38,583 nt of DNA from Clostridia bacterium (GTDB lineage: Bacteria > Bacillota > Clostridia > Lachnospirales > Lachnospiraceae), in assembly GCA_910575245.1 (NCBI GenBank), contig CAJTEN010000038.1, positions 1 through 38,583 of the forward strand. Direction: 5' to 3'. A program made the translations under genes and the position numbers. A model generated the notes under the pieces. The model ran no database searches, was not told where the DNA came from, and saw only the letters and a list, made by a program, of their open reading frames with translations. Below, one piece after another: positions 1 to 7,273 of the stretch. Each line of letters opens with the position of its first letter. Position 1 is the first letter of the stretch.

Positions 1-43
1 GCGGAAATGTTACAAAATGAAGGTAAAAAATAGAGGTGAAAAT

Positions 44-60
44 GAGATTTCGGAAATCTC
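44..60. other. small perfect hairpin in leader of first regulator gene
   Basis: A perfect 7-bp stem (GAGATTT, 44-50; AAATCTC, 54-60) with a CGG loop lies 65 bases ahead of the regulator start. There is no T-run behind it, so it does not look like a terminator for rightward transcription. It could be a leader structure, an operator, or the end of something upstream of the window. Confidence 0.3.
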
Positions 61-124
61 TAACGCTTTATAAAATAAAGGCTTTGAGTTTCCGAGAGCA
101 CACTCAGAGACCAGGAGGTGCGCT

Positions 125-796
125 ATGAGTAAAATCTTAATAGTTGAGGATGATCTATCCATACAGGCATTGCTGCATGATTTCATACAGGAAGCAGGGC
201 ATAGCGTTATACTGGCATCTGACGGGGTAGAGGCTCTTGCGAAATATTCCGAACAGGACTTTGATCTGGTATTGCTCGATATTATGCTTCCTAAAATTGA
301 CGGTTACGGTGTCTGTGAGGTTATCCGGCAGAAATCAGATGTGCCTATCATCATGCTTACGGCTTTGGATGGGGAGGAAAACCAGATAAGAGGATTGGAC
401 CTGCAGGCTGATGATTATATCACGAAGCCTTTTTCCATGCCCGTCCTGCTTCGGAAAATAGCTGCTGTCCTGCGCCGTTCATCAAAGCTTAAGTGTATTC
501 CGCAGACTATGAGCTATAGGAATCTGAAACTGGACTTAGACGGGTACAAAGCCTATGCAGGGGGAGAAGACATTGACCTTACTCCTCGTGAATTTGAAAT
601 ACTGCGGGAACTGGTGGCCAACAGGGGCAGGATTTTGACACGGCGAAACCTGTTACAAACCCTTTGGAAATATGAGTTTTTCGGGGAAGAACGGATCATT
701 GACACGCATATAAAGAACCTGCGGAAGAAACTCGGAACGGCTGACTATATAGAAACGATCAGAGGGGTGGGATATAGAATTGATAAAGATGATTAA
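125..796 (+). CDS. OmpR/PhoB-family two-component response regulator
   Basis: This is a 223-residue DNA-binding response regulator, the usual length for the OmpR/PhoB class. The receiver domain covers about residues 1-120. It has the acidic pair D9/D10, phospho-acceptor D52 in LVLLDIMLP, switch T79 and K101 in ITKPF. A winged-helix domain fills about 128-220, with the typical ...LTPREFEIL and RGVGYR motifs. The start is fixed by AGGAGGTG at 114-121. The gene overlaps the start of the adjoining histidine kinase, so the two are translated together and form one signalling pair. Among OmpR subclasses it resembles the VanR/BceR-like regulators that answer cell-envelope stress, but the signal cannot be read from sequence. 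A lipoprotein gene behind the pair is a plausible target. Confidence 0.9.
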   Translation: MSKILIVEDDLSIQALLHDFIQEAGHSVILASDGVEALAKYSEQDFDLVLLDIMLPKIDGYGVCEVIRQKSDVPIIMLTALDGEENQIRGLDLQADDYITKPFSMPVLLRKIAAVLRRSSKLKCIPQTMSYRNLKLDLDGYKAYAGGEDIDLTPREFEILRELVANRGRILTRRNLLQTLWKYEFFGEERIIDTHIKNLRKKLGTADYIETIRGVGYRIDKDD

Positions 797-2183
797 GAGC
801 CGATTGTCCGTTAAAGTTTTTTTGCTGACATTGTTGTTGATAGCGGTTTGCTGTTTTACAACATATAGTTTCATTTTACAGGCAGCCCCAAAAAATTATC
901 AGCATGACATAGAAGATGTCGATTTAGAGCTTAGCTTTTTGCCCGATGAATTATTGAGAACCGAAAAGGAATTCGCTTATATGTTTCTTGAATCAGCATC
1001 AGATTTTATAAAGGAACAGTATGACAATGAATTTGAGCTGCACTTTTTTCAATCTGACGGGAAGGAAGTAAGTTTACATGATATTGACCAACTTGTCGAT
1101 GGACAGATTATGGATTATGAAAATGTTGAGAAAACAAAACCCTATACCGCTTCATTTGCTGACAGCGATTCAATTTATACGTTATTGGTGACAAGGAATA
1201 CTGCAAAACATACCCAGACAGAAGAAGCGATACAAGGAACGCTCCCGGTGCTTTGTACCGTCGTATTATTTGGCTCAATCATTTCCGCTTTCTTTTATTC
1301 ATGGTACATAACTGCACCCGTCAAGAAAGTGAGTAAACTTTCAAAGCAAATGGCAGATATGGATTTTAGCGGATTCTGTTCTGCCGGGCGCACTGATGAA
1401 ATAGGCGTGTTATCTGACAGCCTAAATACACTCTCCCGGAAATTGGAGGTGGCTCTTTCAGGATTGCAGGAAGCCAATCAAAAGTTACAAGCCGATATTG
1501 ACATGGAAAGGCAGCTTGAAAAACAGCGGGTAGAATTTTTTGCCGCAGCCTCCCATGAATTAAAAACGCCTGTTACCATTATCAAAGGACAGCTTCAAGG
1601 TATGCTCTATCAAGTGGGACGCTATAAAGACCGGGAAACGTATCTTGCACAATCTTTAGAAGTTACAGACACCTTAGAAAAATTGGTACAGGAGCTTTTA
1701 ACAATATCCCGGTTAGATACTCCGGGTTATACTTGCAAAAAAAGCAATCTTAATCTTAGCAATCTCATAATTGACCGCCTTACAGCGTTGGAAGATTTAT
1801 TCATGCAGAAGGATTTGACAGTCAGCCAATCCATATCCCCGGAGGTTTATATTTTAGGCGATATGCAGCTGCTTCAAAAAGCATTAGATAATCTTTTGGG
1901 AAATGCGGCGGCATATTCGGAAGCCGGAAATCAAATAATCGTGAGGTTATGGAAAGAAAATGAAAAAGCTAATTTGACGATTGAGAATACAGGTGCATAT
2001 ATCCCTTACGAAGCTATTTCCAAACTGTTTGAACCATTTTACAGGGTAGACCAGTCAAGAAGCAGGCAGACAGGCGGCACAGGTTTAGGATTGTATATTG
2101 TAAAAACAATTCTTGATTTGCATGGTGCGAAAATTGAAATCGCTAATACTGTTCAAGGTGTTATCGTTGACCTGCAGTTTTAG
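789..2183 (+). CDS. membrane sensor histidine kinase, partner of the upstream regulator
   Basis: This membrane kinase of about 464 residues autophosphorylates and passes phosphate to D52 of the regulator encoded just upstream. In order it has a first membrane helix (about residues 9-31), an extracytoplasmic sensor region of about 115 residues, a second helix (about 150-172), and a HAMP linker. The HisKA domain carries the phospho-acceptor His near residue 256 (AASHELKTP). The HATPase_c domain has the N-box NLLGNAAAYS and the G-box GGTGLGLYIVK. I chose ATG 789, which overlaps the regulator stop by 8 bases. A TTG at 780 in the same frame is better spaced from the weak GAGGGG upstream and would add three residues. 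The sensor region has no recognisable ligand fold, so the stimulus is unknown. Confidence 0.87.
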   Translation: MIKSRLSVKVFLLTLLLIAVCCFTTYSFILQAAPKNYQHDIEDVDLELSFLPDELLRTEKEFAYMFLESASDFIKEQYDNEFELHFFQSDGKEVSLHDIDQLVDGQIMDYENVEKTKPYTASFADSDSIYTLLVTRNTAKHTQTEEAIQGTLPVLCTVVLFGSIISAFFYSWYITAPVKKVSKLSKQMADMDFSGFCSAGRTDEIGVLSDSLNTLSRKLEVALSGLQEANQKLQADIDMERQLEKQRVEFFAAASHELKTPVTIIKGQLQGMLYQVGRYKDRETYLAQSLEVTDTLEKLVQELLTISRLDTPGYTCKKSNLNLSNLIIDRLTALEDLFMQKDLTVSQSISPEVYILGDMQLLQKALDNLLGNAAAYSEAGNQIIVRLWKENEKANLTIENTGAYIPYEAISKLFEPFYRVDQSRSRQTGGTGLGLYIVKTILDLHGAKIEIANTVQGVIVDLQF

Positions 2184-2196
2184 CACATATATTTCA

Positions 2197-2227
2197 AAGG
2201 CGGCGAGCAGTTAGCTTGCCGCTTTTT
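2197..2227 (+). terminator. intrinsic terminator after the first two-component pair
   Basis: The 9-bp stem GCGGCGAGC (2200-2208) pairs with GCTTGCCGC (2214-2222) through one G-U pair. It has a 5-base loop and is followed by TTTTT (2223-2227); three A residues precede the stem. It ends the regulator/kinase operon, so the lipoprotein gene that follows probably has its own promoter. Confidence 0.88.
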
Positions 2228-2229
2228 CT

Positions 2230-2245
2230 AACGCAAATTTGCGTT
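2230..2245. promoter_or_regulatory. perfect 16-bp palindrome between kinase and lipoprotein gene
   Basis: AACGCAAATTTGCGTT is a perfect 16-base palindrome. It begins three bases after the terminator T-run and 116 bases before the lipoprotein start. Its position suits an operator for the lipoprotein promoter. It could also be a leftover stem of the terminator region. OmpR-class regulators usually bind direct repeats, so a different protein may bind here. Confidence 0.35.
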
Positions 2246-2360
2246 TCTCCACATAAAAAACATATTCAATTCAAAGTAGATTCAAGTTAGGACGGTATTC
2301 TTTAACTGTACCCGGAAAAGGTAACAAAAAAACTGTTGTTCACAGAAAGGAGATTCTACT

Positions 2361-3152
2361 ATGAAAAAATGTTTACCCATCATCTTTGCCGCCCTCTTAA
2401 TGGTAAGTGCGCTAACAGGGTGCGCAAGCCAAACAGGTTTGGCTCAACGAAATTCTTCACCCGAACAAAACAATTCTACTGCACCGGGTGGCGAAACATC
2501 TATTAGCCAACCTGTAGCGTCAACAACCGGGGCTTCAAGCCCGACCATTTCCCCTAATACGTCTGCTGCATATGAAAAACTGATTGCATACAAGACCGAG
2601 GGCTACGGGCAGCAGAGCATAGCCGATTTTAACACAACACTTGCTTCAACGCCCGATGAATTGACAGAGTTCCTTGCCGCAGTAGCTGATGTAATAAGTA
2701 CCATATCCCCCGATGACGAAAATTATGATTTCTTCACTACAACAATCAGTTTTTCGTCACAGGAATTATATGGTGAGAATATGGGAGAGGAATTTTTTAT
2801 TTCTATGCCACTCTCCAAACTAAGCAGACCTTGCGACTATTTGGACGATGAGGGGGGAACGGTATATGATTTTACCTGTTTCGTTGATGCAACTGCCGTT
2901 TATTCTATCCAAGCCCCGAAATTTGTATCAGTGGCAGAACGAGATAAGGCGTTGCTTACATTCAAAGAAGAAATGCAAAATTACTTGAATGGTCTAAGTG
3001 AAGAAGAAATTGTGGGCGGCGATATTAAAAAAATGCTCATAGACAAGTCTGCTGAACTTGCAAATAGCTTGTCTACCGAAAATATGAAACTATCGCCTTG
3101 TGACATTTATATGATTGAAATCAACGGCGGAGCAGAAAAAGTCATTCAGTAA
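2361..3152 (+). CDS. secreted lipoprotein of unknown function
   Basis: This is a 263-residue predicted lipoprotein. A short lysine-led signal peptide ends in the lipobox LTGC with lipid-acceptor Cys21. About 45 Ser/Thr/Pro/Asn-rich linker residues follow, then a soluble domain from about residue 68. I do not recognise the soluble domain. It is rich in acidic residues and contains YDFFTTTISFSSQELYGE and EEIVGGDIKKML. The start is supported by AAAGGAG at 2346-2352. It lies behind the terminator of a two-component system, so it may be that system's target or an accessory sensor; this is inference. A likely location is the outer face of the cell membrane. Confidence 0.7.
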   Translation: MKKCLPIIFAALLMVSALTGCASQTGLAQRNSSPEQNNSTAPGGETSISQPVASTTGASSPTISPNTSAAYEKLIAYKTEGYGQQSIADFNTTLASTPDELTEFLAAVADVISTISPDDENYDFFTTTISFSSQELYGENMGEEFFISMPLSKLSRPCDYLDDEGGTVYDFTCFVDATAVYSIQAPKFVSVAERDKALLTFKEEMQNYLNGLSEEEIVGGDIKKMLIDKSAELANSLSTENMKLSPCDIYMIEINGGAEKVIQ

Positions 3153-3196
3153 TGGGTTCGGCTATGAAAAATCACAGGTATGCGATTCGGGAAGAT

Positions 3197-3239
3197 GCAT
3201 TATCACGGAAACCTGCTGGGAGTTTCCGTGATAGTATGC
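3197..3239. terminator. long hairpin between convergent genes
   Basis: TATCACGGAAAC (3201-3212) and GTTTCCGTGATA (3222-3233) form a perfect 12-bp stem with a 9-base loop. GCAT/ATGC extends it with a 2-base bulge. It sits between the end of the lipoprotein gene and the end of the convergent minus-strand gene, where a shared bidirectional terminator is expected. Neither side has a proper T-run, so termination is not certain. Confidence 0.5.
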
Positions 3240-3255
3240 TGAGTTTACGTGTTTG

Positions 3256-4260
3256 TTACAAAATAGTTTCCGTCCACTCATCCACTCTTTCGTGGTATAA
3301 AAACAGTTCGGCAGGAAGTTTGATGGTATCCGGGGAAACTGGTGTCTGTATCACACAGCCTTTCAGTGGAAGTCCGTGCGTTCCTGTTTCCTGATCGGGT
3401 TTTAAGCGCATCATGAGAAAATGGGAACTTCCCTCATGTGTTTCCGGGCGGGATTTCAAATATTGTTTGGAGTAGAAGGTAAGGTCATAATTTTTACTGC
3501 ATTCATATTCTATGCCTATATAGCACATCCCTTTCGGACAGCACTGCTCCAATGCATCATAACTATGTTTTGCCGCCTCTTTCAACTGTTCCGGGGAAAA
3601 CCTTTCTGCCAGTTTGGGATCATTCAATTCTTCTTCTGTATTTTTCCACACGTCTATCAAGGCAACAGAATTTATATGACAAATCACCTTATCTCCATGA
3701 CTATCCATGAAACAGAAAGAACGGGATTTCCCGACATTCAGGGTAACTGTCTTTTCTATTATGTGTTGGATGGGATTTGGCCTGTGTGTTATCGTCATGG
3801 GTATTTGAGGTGTAAAGCCGGGCAGTTTTGCAACATCCGCTATATTCAGCGTCAACAGCATGAGATTATCCCATTCTATTTCTTCCAGCCAGTCGGGAAC
3901 TGTCCAGCCTGCACTTATCATATCAAAAAACAACTGGAACATTCCATAATTATCAGAATTCATAGGGCTGCCCATGCCGCCCTGTATTTTGAGAGGGACA
4001 TTACCAAGGCAGAGATTGCTGCAATGCAGATAGCTGTATCTGTGTCTTTCATGTTCTTTCAGCACTCGCCTATGGTTGCGAATGCCTTTCCTGTTCCGGC
4101 CTTCCGGCTCTGTGTATGGTTCTATAATGTACAGTTTTGCTTCATCGGATAAGGTCATGCCGACAATATGGTATTTCTTGCCATTCCGTTCTGTGGTTTT
4201 CCCAATCACAAGGATATCCTGCCATTTTGAGTGGAAACCTTCTAATAATGAAAAATTCAT
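3256..4260 (-). CDS. uncharacterised 334-residue protein
   Basis: I do not recognise this protein. It is 334 residues, soluble, with no signal peptide or membrane helix. The N-terminal third (MNFSLLEGFHSKWQDILVIG, then KTTERNGKKYHIVGMTLS) reads like a beta-rich small-molecule or nucleic-acid domain. The middle has a conserved-looking KSRSFCFMDSHGDK stretch. The region EQCCPKGMCYIGIEYEC holds four closely spaced cysteines that could bind metal or form disulfides. The start is well supported on the minus strand by GGAGGT just upstream. The promoter region is shared divergently with the flavoprotein gene. The protein is clearly coding, with an uninterrupted frame and normal composition. Its only neighbours on this strand lie far away, so it is probably monocistronic. 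Confidence 0.7.
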   Translation of the reverse strand: MNFSLLEGFHSKWQDILVIGKTTERNGKKYHIVGMTLSDEAKLYIIEPYTEPEGRNRKGIRNHRRVLKEHERHRYSYLHCSNLCLGNVPLKIQGGMGSPMNSDNYGMFQLFFDMISAGWTVPDWLEEIEWDNLMLLTLNIADVAKLPGFTPQIPMTITHRPNPIQHIIEKTVTLNVGKSRSFCFMDSHGDKVICHINSVALIDVWKNTEEELNDPKLAERFSPEQLKEAAKHSYDALEQCCPKGMCYIGIEYECSKNYDLTFYSKQYLKSRPETHEGSSHFLMMRLKPDQETGTHGLPLKGCVIQTPVSPDTIKLPAELFLYHERVDEWTETIL

Positions 4261-4291
4261 CAGCCGTACCTCCGTAAAATCTAATATGGCA

Positions 4292-4420
4292 ATTATACCA
4301 TGTATGCCGGAATAATTCTATAAAGTACAGGGGCGTAGCATAGTAAATCTGTGCTTTTTACTCCCGAAAAAAGTTATTTCGTGCCATCGGGTGAAAAACA
4401 GATAAATTTTATGGTATAAT
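4292..4420. promoter_or_regulatory. divergent promoter region, -10 boxes only
   Basis: A TATAAT hexamer at 4415-4420 points right, 76 bases before the flavoprotein start. The complementary ATTATA at 4292-4297 is a TATAAT pointing left, 32 bases ahead of the minus-strand gene. Neither has a convincing -35 at 17 bases, so both calls rest on the -10 and the position. Confidence 0.4.
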
Positions 4421-4495
4421 TCAGTGGATACTTTACTTTAGCAGGAACGGTATTCTGCCGAAGTAGCAGGAAATAGCAGAGAGGATGGTATACGG

Positions 4496-5545
4496 ATGTA
4501 TGATGTGATAGTGGTCGGCGCGGGGCCTGCGGGATGCACGGCATCTAAGGTCTTAGCGGAAAAAGGCTATGAGGTTCTTATGGTGGAGAAGTTTAAGATG
4601 CCAAGGTATAAATCCTGTTCGGGCGTTTTGATAAAGAAATCAATGGAGCTTGTGAAGACTTATTTCGGGGAGGATGTACCGGAGTCAGCAATGTGTACCC
4701 CGACAGAGAACAGGGGCATGATATTTACGGATGATAAAGGGAAGGAATACCGCTTTGGGCAGCAGGGGATTAATGTATGGCGCAGCCATTTTGACGGATG
4801 GCTTGCGGGGAAAGCGAAGGAGAGCGGTTCAGAGGTCAGGGATGGTGTGGCGGCTCTTTCATGTACGGAACAGGGTGGGATTATGGAAGTAAGCCTGCAT
4901 GGGGAAAATAATTATACGGAGAGCGCAAGGTACGTCCTGGACTGCGAGGGCGTTGTTGGGACATTAAAACGGCAAATTGCTGGGCAATATGCCGGGAAAA
5001 TCACAGGGGAGGTTCCCGGATATATAACCACATTCCAGACATTCAACGAGGGCAGCATAGATTTAGATCCGCATTACTTTTATGCGTACCTGCAGCCGGA
5101 ACTGTCGGAATATGATGCATGGTTTAATGTAAAGGATGAACTGCTGGTGCTTGGGGTGTCCGTGAAGGATATGAATAAGATCGGCCATTATTACCGGAGG
5201 TTCATTGCTTATATGGAGGAGAAGCACCACCTGCAGATTGGCAGGCAGGTCAAGAGCGAGAAGTGGCTGATGCCGCATATCTATCCGGGATGTCGTGTAG
5301 ACTACGGTGTGGGACGAGTATTTTTCGCCGGAGAAATTGCCGGATTTTTGAACCCTATGGGTGAAGGGATATCTGCCGGGATGGAAAGCGGGTACTGTGC
5401 CGCCTGCGCAATCATGGAGCATTTTGATAATCCGCAGATGGCGTGTGAGGTATATCGGCAAAGCACGGAAAATCTGAAATCCTATATGCAGCGCCAGTGG
5501 AGCCTTGTGGGCGGAATGGCTGGCACGTTCAGGGAGATGGAATGA
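4496..5545 (+). CDS. FAD-dependent oxidoreductase of the geranylgeranyl reductase family
   Basis: This is a 349-residue flavoprotein. It opens directly with the Rossmann FAD motif VVGAGPAGCTASKVL at about residues 6-20, followed by the ribose-binding glutamate in VEKFKMP. The segment PRYKSCSGVL matches the conserved cysteine region near the flavin in geranylgeranyl-reductase-type enzymes. The C-terminal FAD motif is FFAGEIAGFLNPMGEGISAG (about 282-301), with GE where many homologues have GD. Family members reduce isoprenoid chains or other hydrophobic substrates; the substrate here is not readable. There are no membrane helices. The gene is followed by a palindromic element and an AraC regulator on the same strand. 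Near-family enzymes include FixC-type and halogenase-like monooxygenases, so 'reductase' is the likeliest but not the only reading. Confidence 0.8.
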   Translation: MYDVIVVGAGPAGCTASKVLAEKGYEVLMVEKFKMPRYKSCSGVLIKKSMELVKTYFGEDVPESAMCTPTENRGMIFTDDKGKEYRFGQQGINVWRSHFDGWLAGKAKESGSEVRDGVAALSCTEQGGIMEVSLHGENNYTESARYVLDCEGVVGTLKRQIAGQYAGKITGEVPGYITTFQTFNEGSIDLDPHYFYAYLQPELSEYDAWFNVKDELLVLGVSVKDMNKIGHYYRRFIAYMEEKHHLQIGRQVKSEKWLMPHIYPGCRVDYGVGRVFFAGEIAGFLNPMGEGISAGMESGYCAACAIMEHFDNPQMACEVYRQSTENLKSYMQRQWSLVGGMAGTFREME

Positions 5546-5555
5546 AAAGGGAGTT

Positions 5556-5656
5556 ATAGTAAACGACATAACAAATTTCTGTTTCCGGCTCTTGCAGGAG
5601 CCATATACGGCAGCTTCTGCAAAGCCGAAAACGAAATTTCTAATGTCGTTAACTAT
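5556..5656. repeat. 101-bp palindromic element, copy 1 (MITE-like)
   Basis: The ends ATAGTAAACGACATAAC... (5556-5579) and ...GTCGTTAACTAT (5633-5656) are 24-base inverted repeats that match at 21 of 24 positions. A second copy of exactly the same length lies at 28396-28496 and matches at about 87 of 101 positions, with differences concentrated in the interior. The sides read TATA (left) and TATG (right), compatible with a short TA-rich target duplication as in IS630/mariner-derived elements. It has no room for a transposase, so any movement would have to be in trans. The AraC start codon is formed at its right border. Confidence 0.85.
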
Positions 5657-6410
5657 GAAAAATATGCAATACTATCAATGGGATAAATACCCAATCGAGT
5701 TCGTATTGTCAGAGAATATTGATAAGCAATTTGACTCCCATAACCATGTAGGGTATTATGTCATATCAGTTGACGTGCTGGGAACGGTTGCAGTGTATTT
5801 GGAAAACAGGGAAGTGGAGTGCCACAGAGGCGATGTGTTTATCATCCCGCCCTATGCAGTACATTCTGTACGCCAGAGAAGGGATGCGCGTCTGCTGTCT
5901 ATGTGTATAGGAACTGCTTTTATAGAGGAGAGAGGATTAGAAACAGCAGAGGGGATTTTTCGGGAACTGTTAAAGGATGCAGCAGCGCAGGGGATTTTTG
6001 GAAAGGAGCAGGGCGATAAATTACTGGTTTCCGTGCGGGAGGTTTACTGCCTCCGGGATAACGGGCGGGAAGAGATGGATGCAGGCATAAAAATTCTGAC
6101 TGATAAAATTTCCAGCCACCCGGAACAGGAGCTGTCCATAGAAACACTGGCGGCGGATAGTGATGTCAGCAAATATTATCTCATAAGGAAATTTAAAAGC
6201 AGTATCGGGATGACGCCGCACCAGTTCTGTATCCAGAACCGCATACGGAAATCACAGGGGTTGCTGGATGAAGAAAAGACGGTCAGCAGAATTGCCGTGG
6301 AAATGGGGTTTTATGACCAGAGCCATTTTGATAAGGCTTTCCGGAAGATTGTCGGGATATCCCCGTCAGAATATATCCATTCAAAAAAGCAGATAGGACA
6401 GGGTACATAG
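5655..6410 (+). CDS. AraC-family regulator with N-terminal cupin domain
   Basis: This is a transcription factor of about 251 residues. An N-terminal cupin-like sensing domain includes HNHVGYYVIS and RGDVFIIPPYAVHSV. A C-terminal pair of helix-turn-helices (about residues 150-245) shows LSIETLAADSDVSKYYL and VSRIAVEMGFYDQSHFDKAF, followed by the family signature VGISPSEY. The open frame runs back to 5505 through the flavoprotein tail and the 101-bp element, but homologues begin near MKNMQYYQ. ATG 5655, ATG 5664 and ATG 5643 (inside the element) are candidates, and none has a Shine-Dalgarno sequence. Expression may therefore depend on coupling or read-through from the flavoprotein gene. It probably regulates the flanking flavoprotein and cupin genes in response to a small molecule. 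Confidence 0.8.
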   Translation: MKNMQYYQWDKYPIEFVLSENIDKQFDSHNHVGYYVISVDVLGTVAVYLENREVECHRGDVFIIPPYAVHSVRQRRDARLLSMCIGTAFIEERGLETAEGIFRELLKDAAAQGIFGKEQGDKLLVSVREVYCLRDNGREEMDAGIKILTDKISSHPEQELSIETLAADSDVSKYYLIRKFKSSIGMTPHQFCIQNRIRKSQGLLDEEKTVSRIAVEMGFYDQSHFDKAFRKIVGISPSEYIHSKKQIGQGT

Positions 6411-6493
6411 GGCAATTTTTTACAAGACATGACTGTTTCCGGGGAATATGATTGAAACGTAAGACAGAACATATATTTTATCGGAGGTGCAGA

Positions 6494-6877
6494 ATGGATA
6501 CATTTGAATTGTTTAACAATGGAAAATTGGTTTTGCCTGAAAAGGAGTCCGGCTTTGCCAGGATCGAGTGGTCAATGCATCCGGCTTTTAAAGGCGTTGA
6601 GCTGAAACACATCATTACGGCGAAGGACACAGATGGGAAGTTCAGCTATCATTTGGTGCGGATTGCTCCCGATTGCAGTATTGGGAACCATATCCATGAA
6701 ACCCGGTTGGAAACGCATGAGGTGATAAGGGGGAGCGGAAGATGTGTAAATGCAGGCAGCACTATTCCGTATGAGGCCGGTACAATATCCATCATGCAGG
6801 CAGGCGTACCACATGAAGTCACTGCAGGTTCAGAGGGGTTATATCTGTTTGCCAAGTTTATACCTGCCTTATGTTGA
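6494..6877 (+). CDS. small single-domain cupin protein
   Basis: This is a 127-residue cupin. The start at 6494 is fixed by GGAGG at 6483-6487; an in-frame ATG at 6452 has no such site. Cupin motif 1 is GNHIHETRLETHEVIRGSG, with two His and a Glu in metal-binding positions. Motif 2 is AGTISIMQAGVPHEV, with the third His. Metal-binding small cupins act as isomerases, dioxygenases, or as ligand-binding pockets; the reaction here is not readable. It follows the AraC regulator by 83 bases on the same strand and may be its target. With the flavoprotein it may form a small redox or detoxification module, which is inference. Confidence 0.75.
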   Translation: MDTFELFNNGKLVLPEKESGFARIEWSMHPAFKGVELKHIITAKDTDGKFSYHLVRIAPDCSIGNHIHETRLETHEVIRGSGRCVNAGSTIPYEAGTISIMQAGVPHEVTAGSEGLYLFAKFIPALC

Positions 6878-6901
6878 AATAAATAAAAGGATAATACGCA
6901 A

Positions 6902-6940
6902 AGACCGCCGTAGATGGCTGATTACCATATGCGGCGGTCT
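6902..6940. terminator. hairpin after the cupin gene, possible terminator
   Basis: AGACCGCCG (6902-6910) and CGGCGGTCT (6932-6940) form a perfect 9-bp GC-rich stem, with an inner ATGG/CCAT pairing in the 21-base loop. It lies 24 bases after the cupin stop. Only GATGTAAAAA follows, so the T-run expected of an intrinsic terminator is missing. Confidence 0.45.
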
Positions 6941-6966
6941 GATGTAAAAAGGGAAATGTTAATTTG

Positions 6967-7000
6967 CGTTGCTTGTGGCAACGGGTGGTTTTCCTATAAT
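6967..7000 (+). promoter_or_regulatory. promoter and inverted-repeat operator of the XRE remnant
   Basis: TATAAT at 6995-7000 is preceded at 16 bases by TTGTGG (6973-6978). The 6-bp inverted repeat CGTTGC/GCAACG (6967-6972 and 6978-6983, 5-base gap) overlaps that -35. This is the usual position for an autoregulatory operator of a small helix-turn-helix repressor, and the start codon follows 32 bases after the -10. Confidence 0.55.
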
Positions 7001-7031
7001 AGTGATAATAACTGAAAGAAGGCTATCCCTA

Positions 7032-7166
7032 ATGATTAACGAAAATATCAAAGCGATCAGAAAATCAAAGGGACTTTCACAACAAGAGCTTGCTGTCAAG
7101 CTGAACATCGTGCGACAGACAGTTTATAAATGGGAGCAAGGGCTGCAATCATTGGAATTTTCCTGA
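7032..7166 (+). pseudogene. truncated XRE/Cro-type helix-turn-helix regulator
   Basis: The reading frame begins MINENIKAIRKSKGLSQQEL with AGAAGG upstream. It runs through the recognition helix (NIVRQTVYKWEQGL) and then ends after LQSLEFS at 44 residues. Related HTH_3 regulators in Firmicutes continue for at least 20 more residues to finish the five-helix fold and usually carry a C-terminal domain. No continuation is visible in the other frames before the 163-bp element that starts at 7274. I read it as a decayed regulator that keeps its promoter and operator. A functional mini-peptide of about 44 residues with four helices cannot be excluded. Confidence 0.6.
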
Positions 7167-7273
7167 CACGGAAGAAAGAATAAAACTATGCAAGCCGCCA
7201 ACAGCGATGCTATCCGGTAGATATTGCACCGTAATGTTATCCGTTTTTTAGCAAGTTTATAGTGGCGTGAATA

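Noticed and set aside
2266..2300. Direct TTCAA repeats before the lipoprotein gene as an OmpR-type binding site
   Set aside because: The spacing is irregular (ATTCAATTCAAAGTAGATTCAA) and the words are short; not distinguishable from chance.
3421..4152. 243-codon plus-strand frame
   Set aside because: It is antisense to the 334-residue minus-strand gene, which has the better ribosome site and normal protein composition; the plus frame is rich in Cys/Phe/His typical of a shadow.
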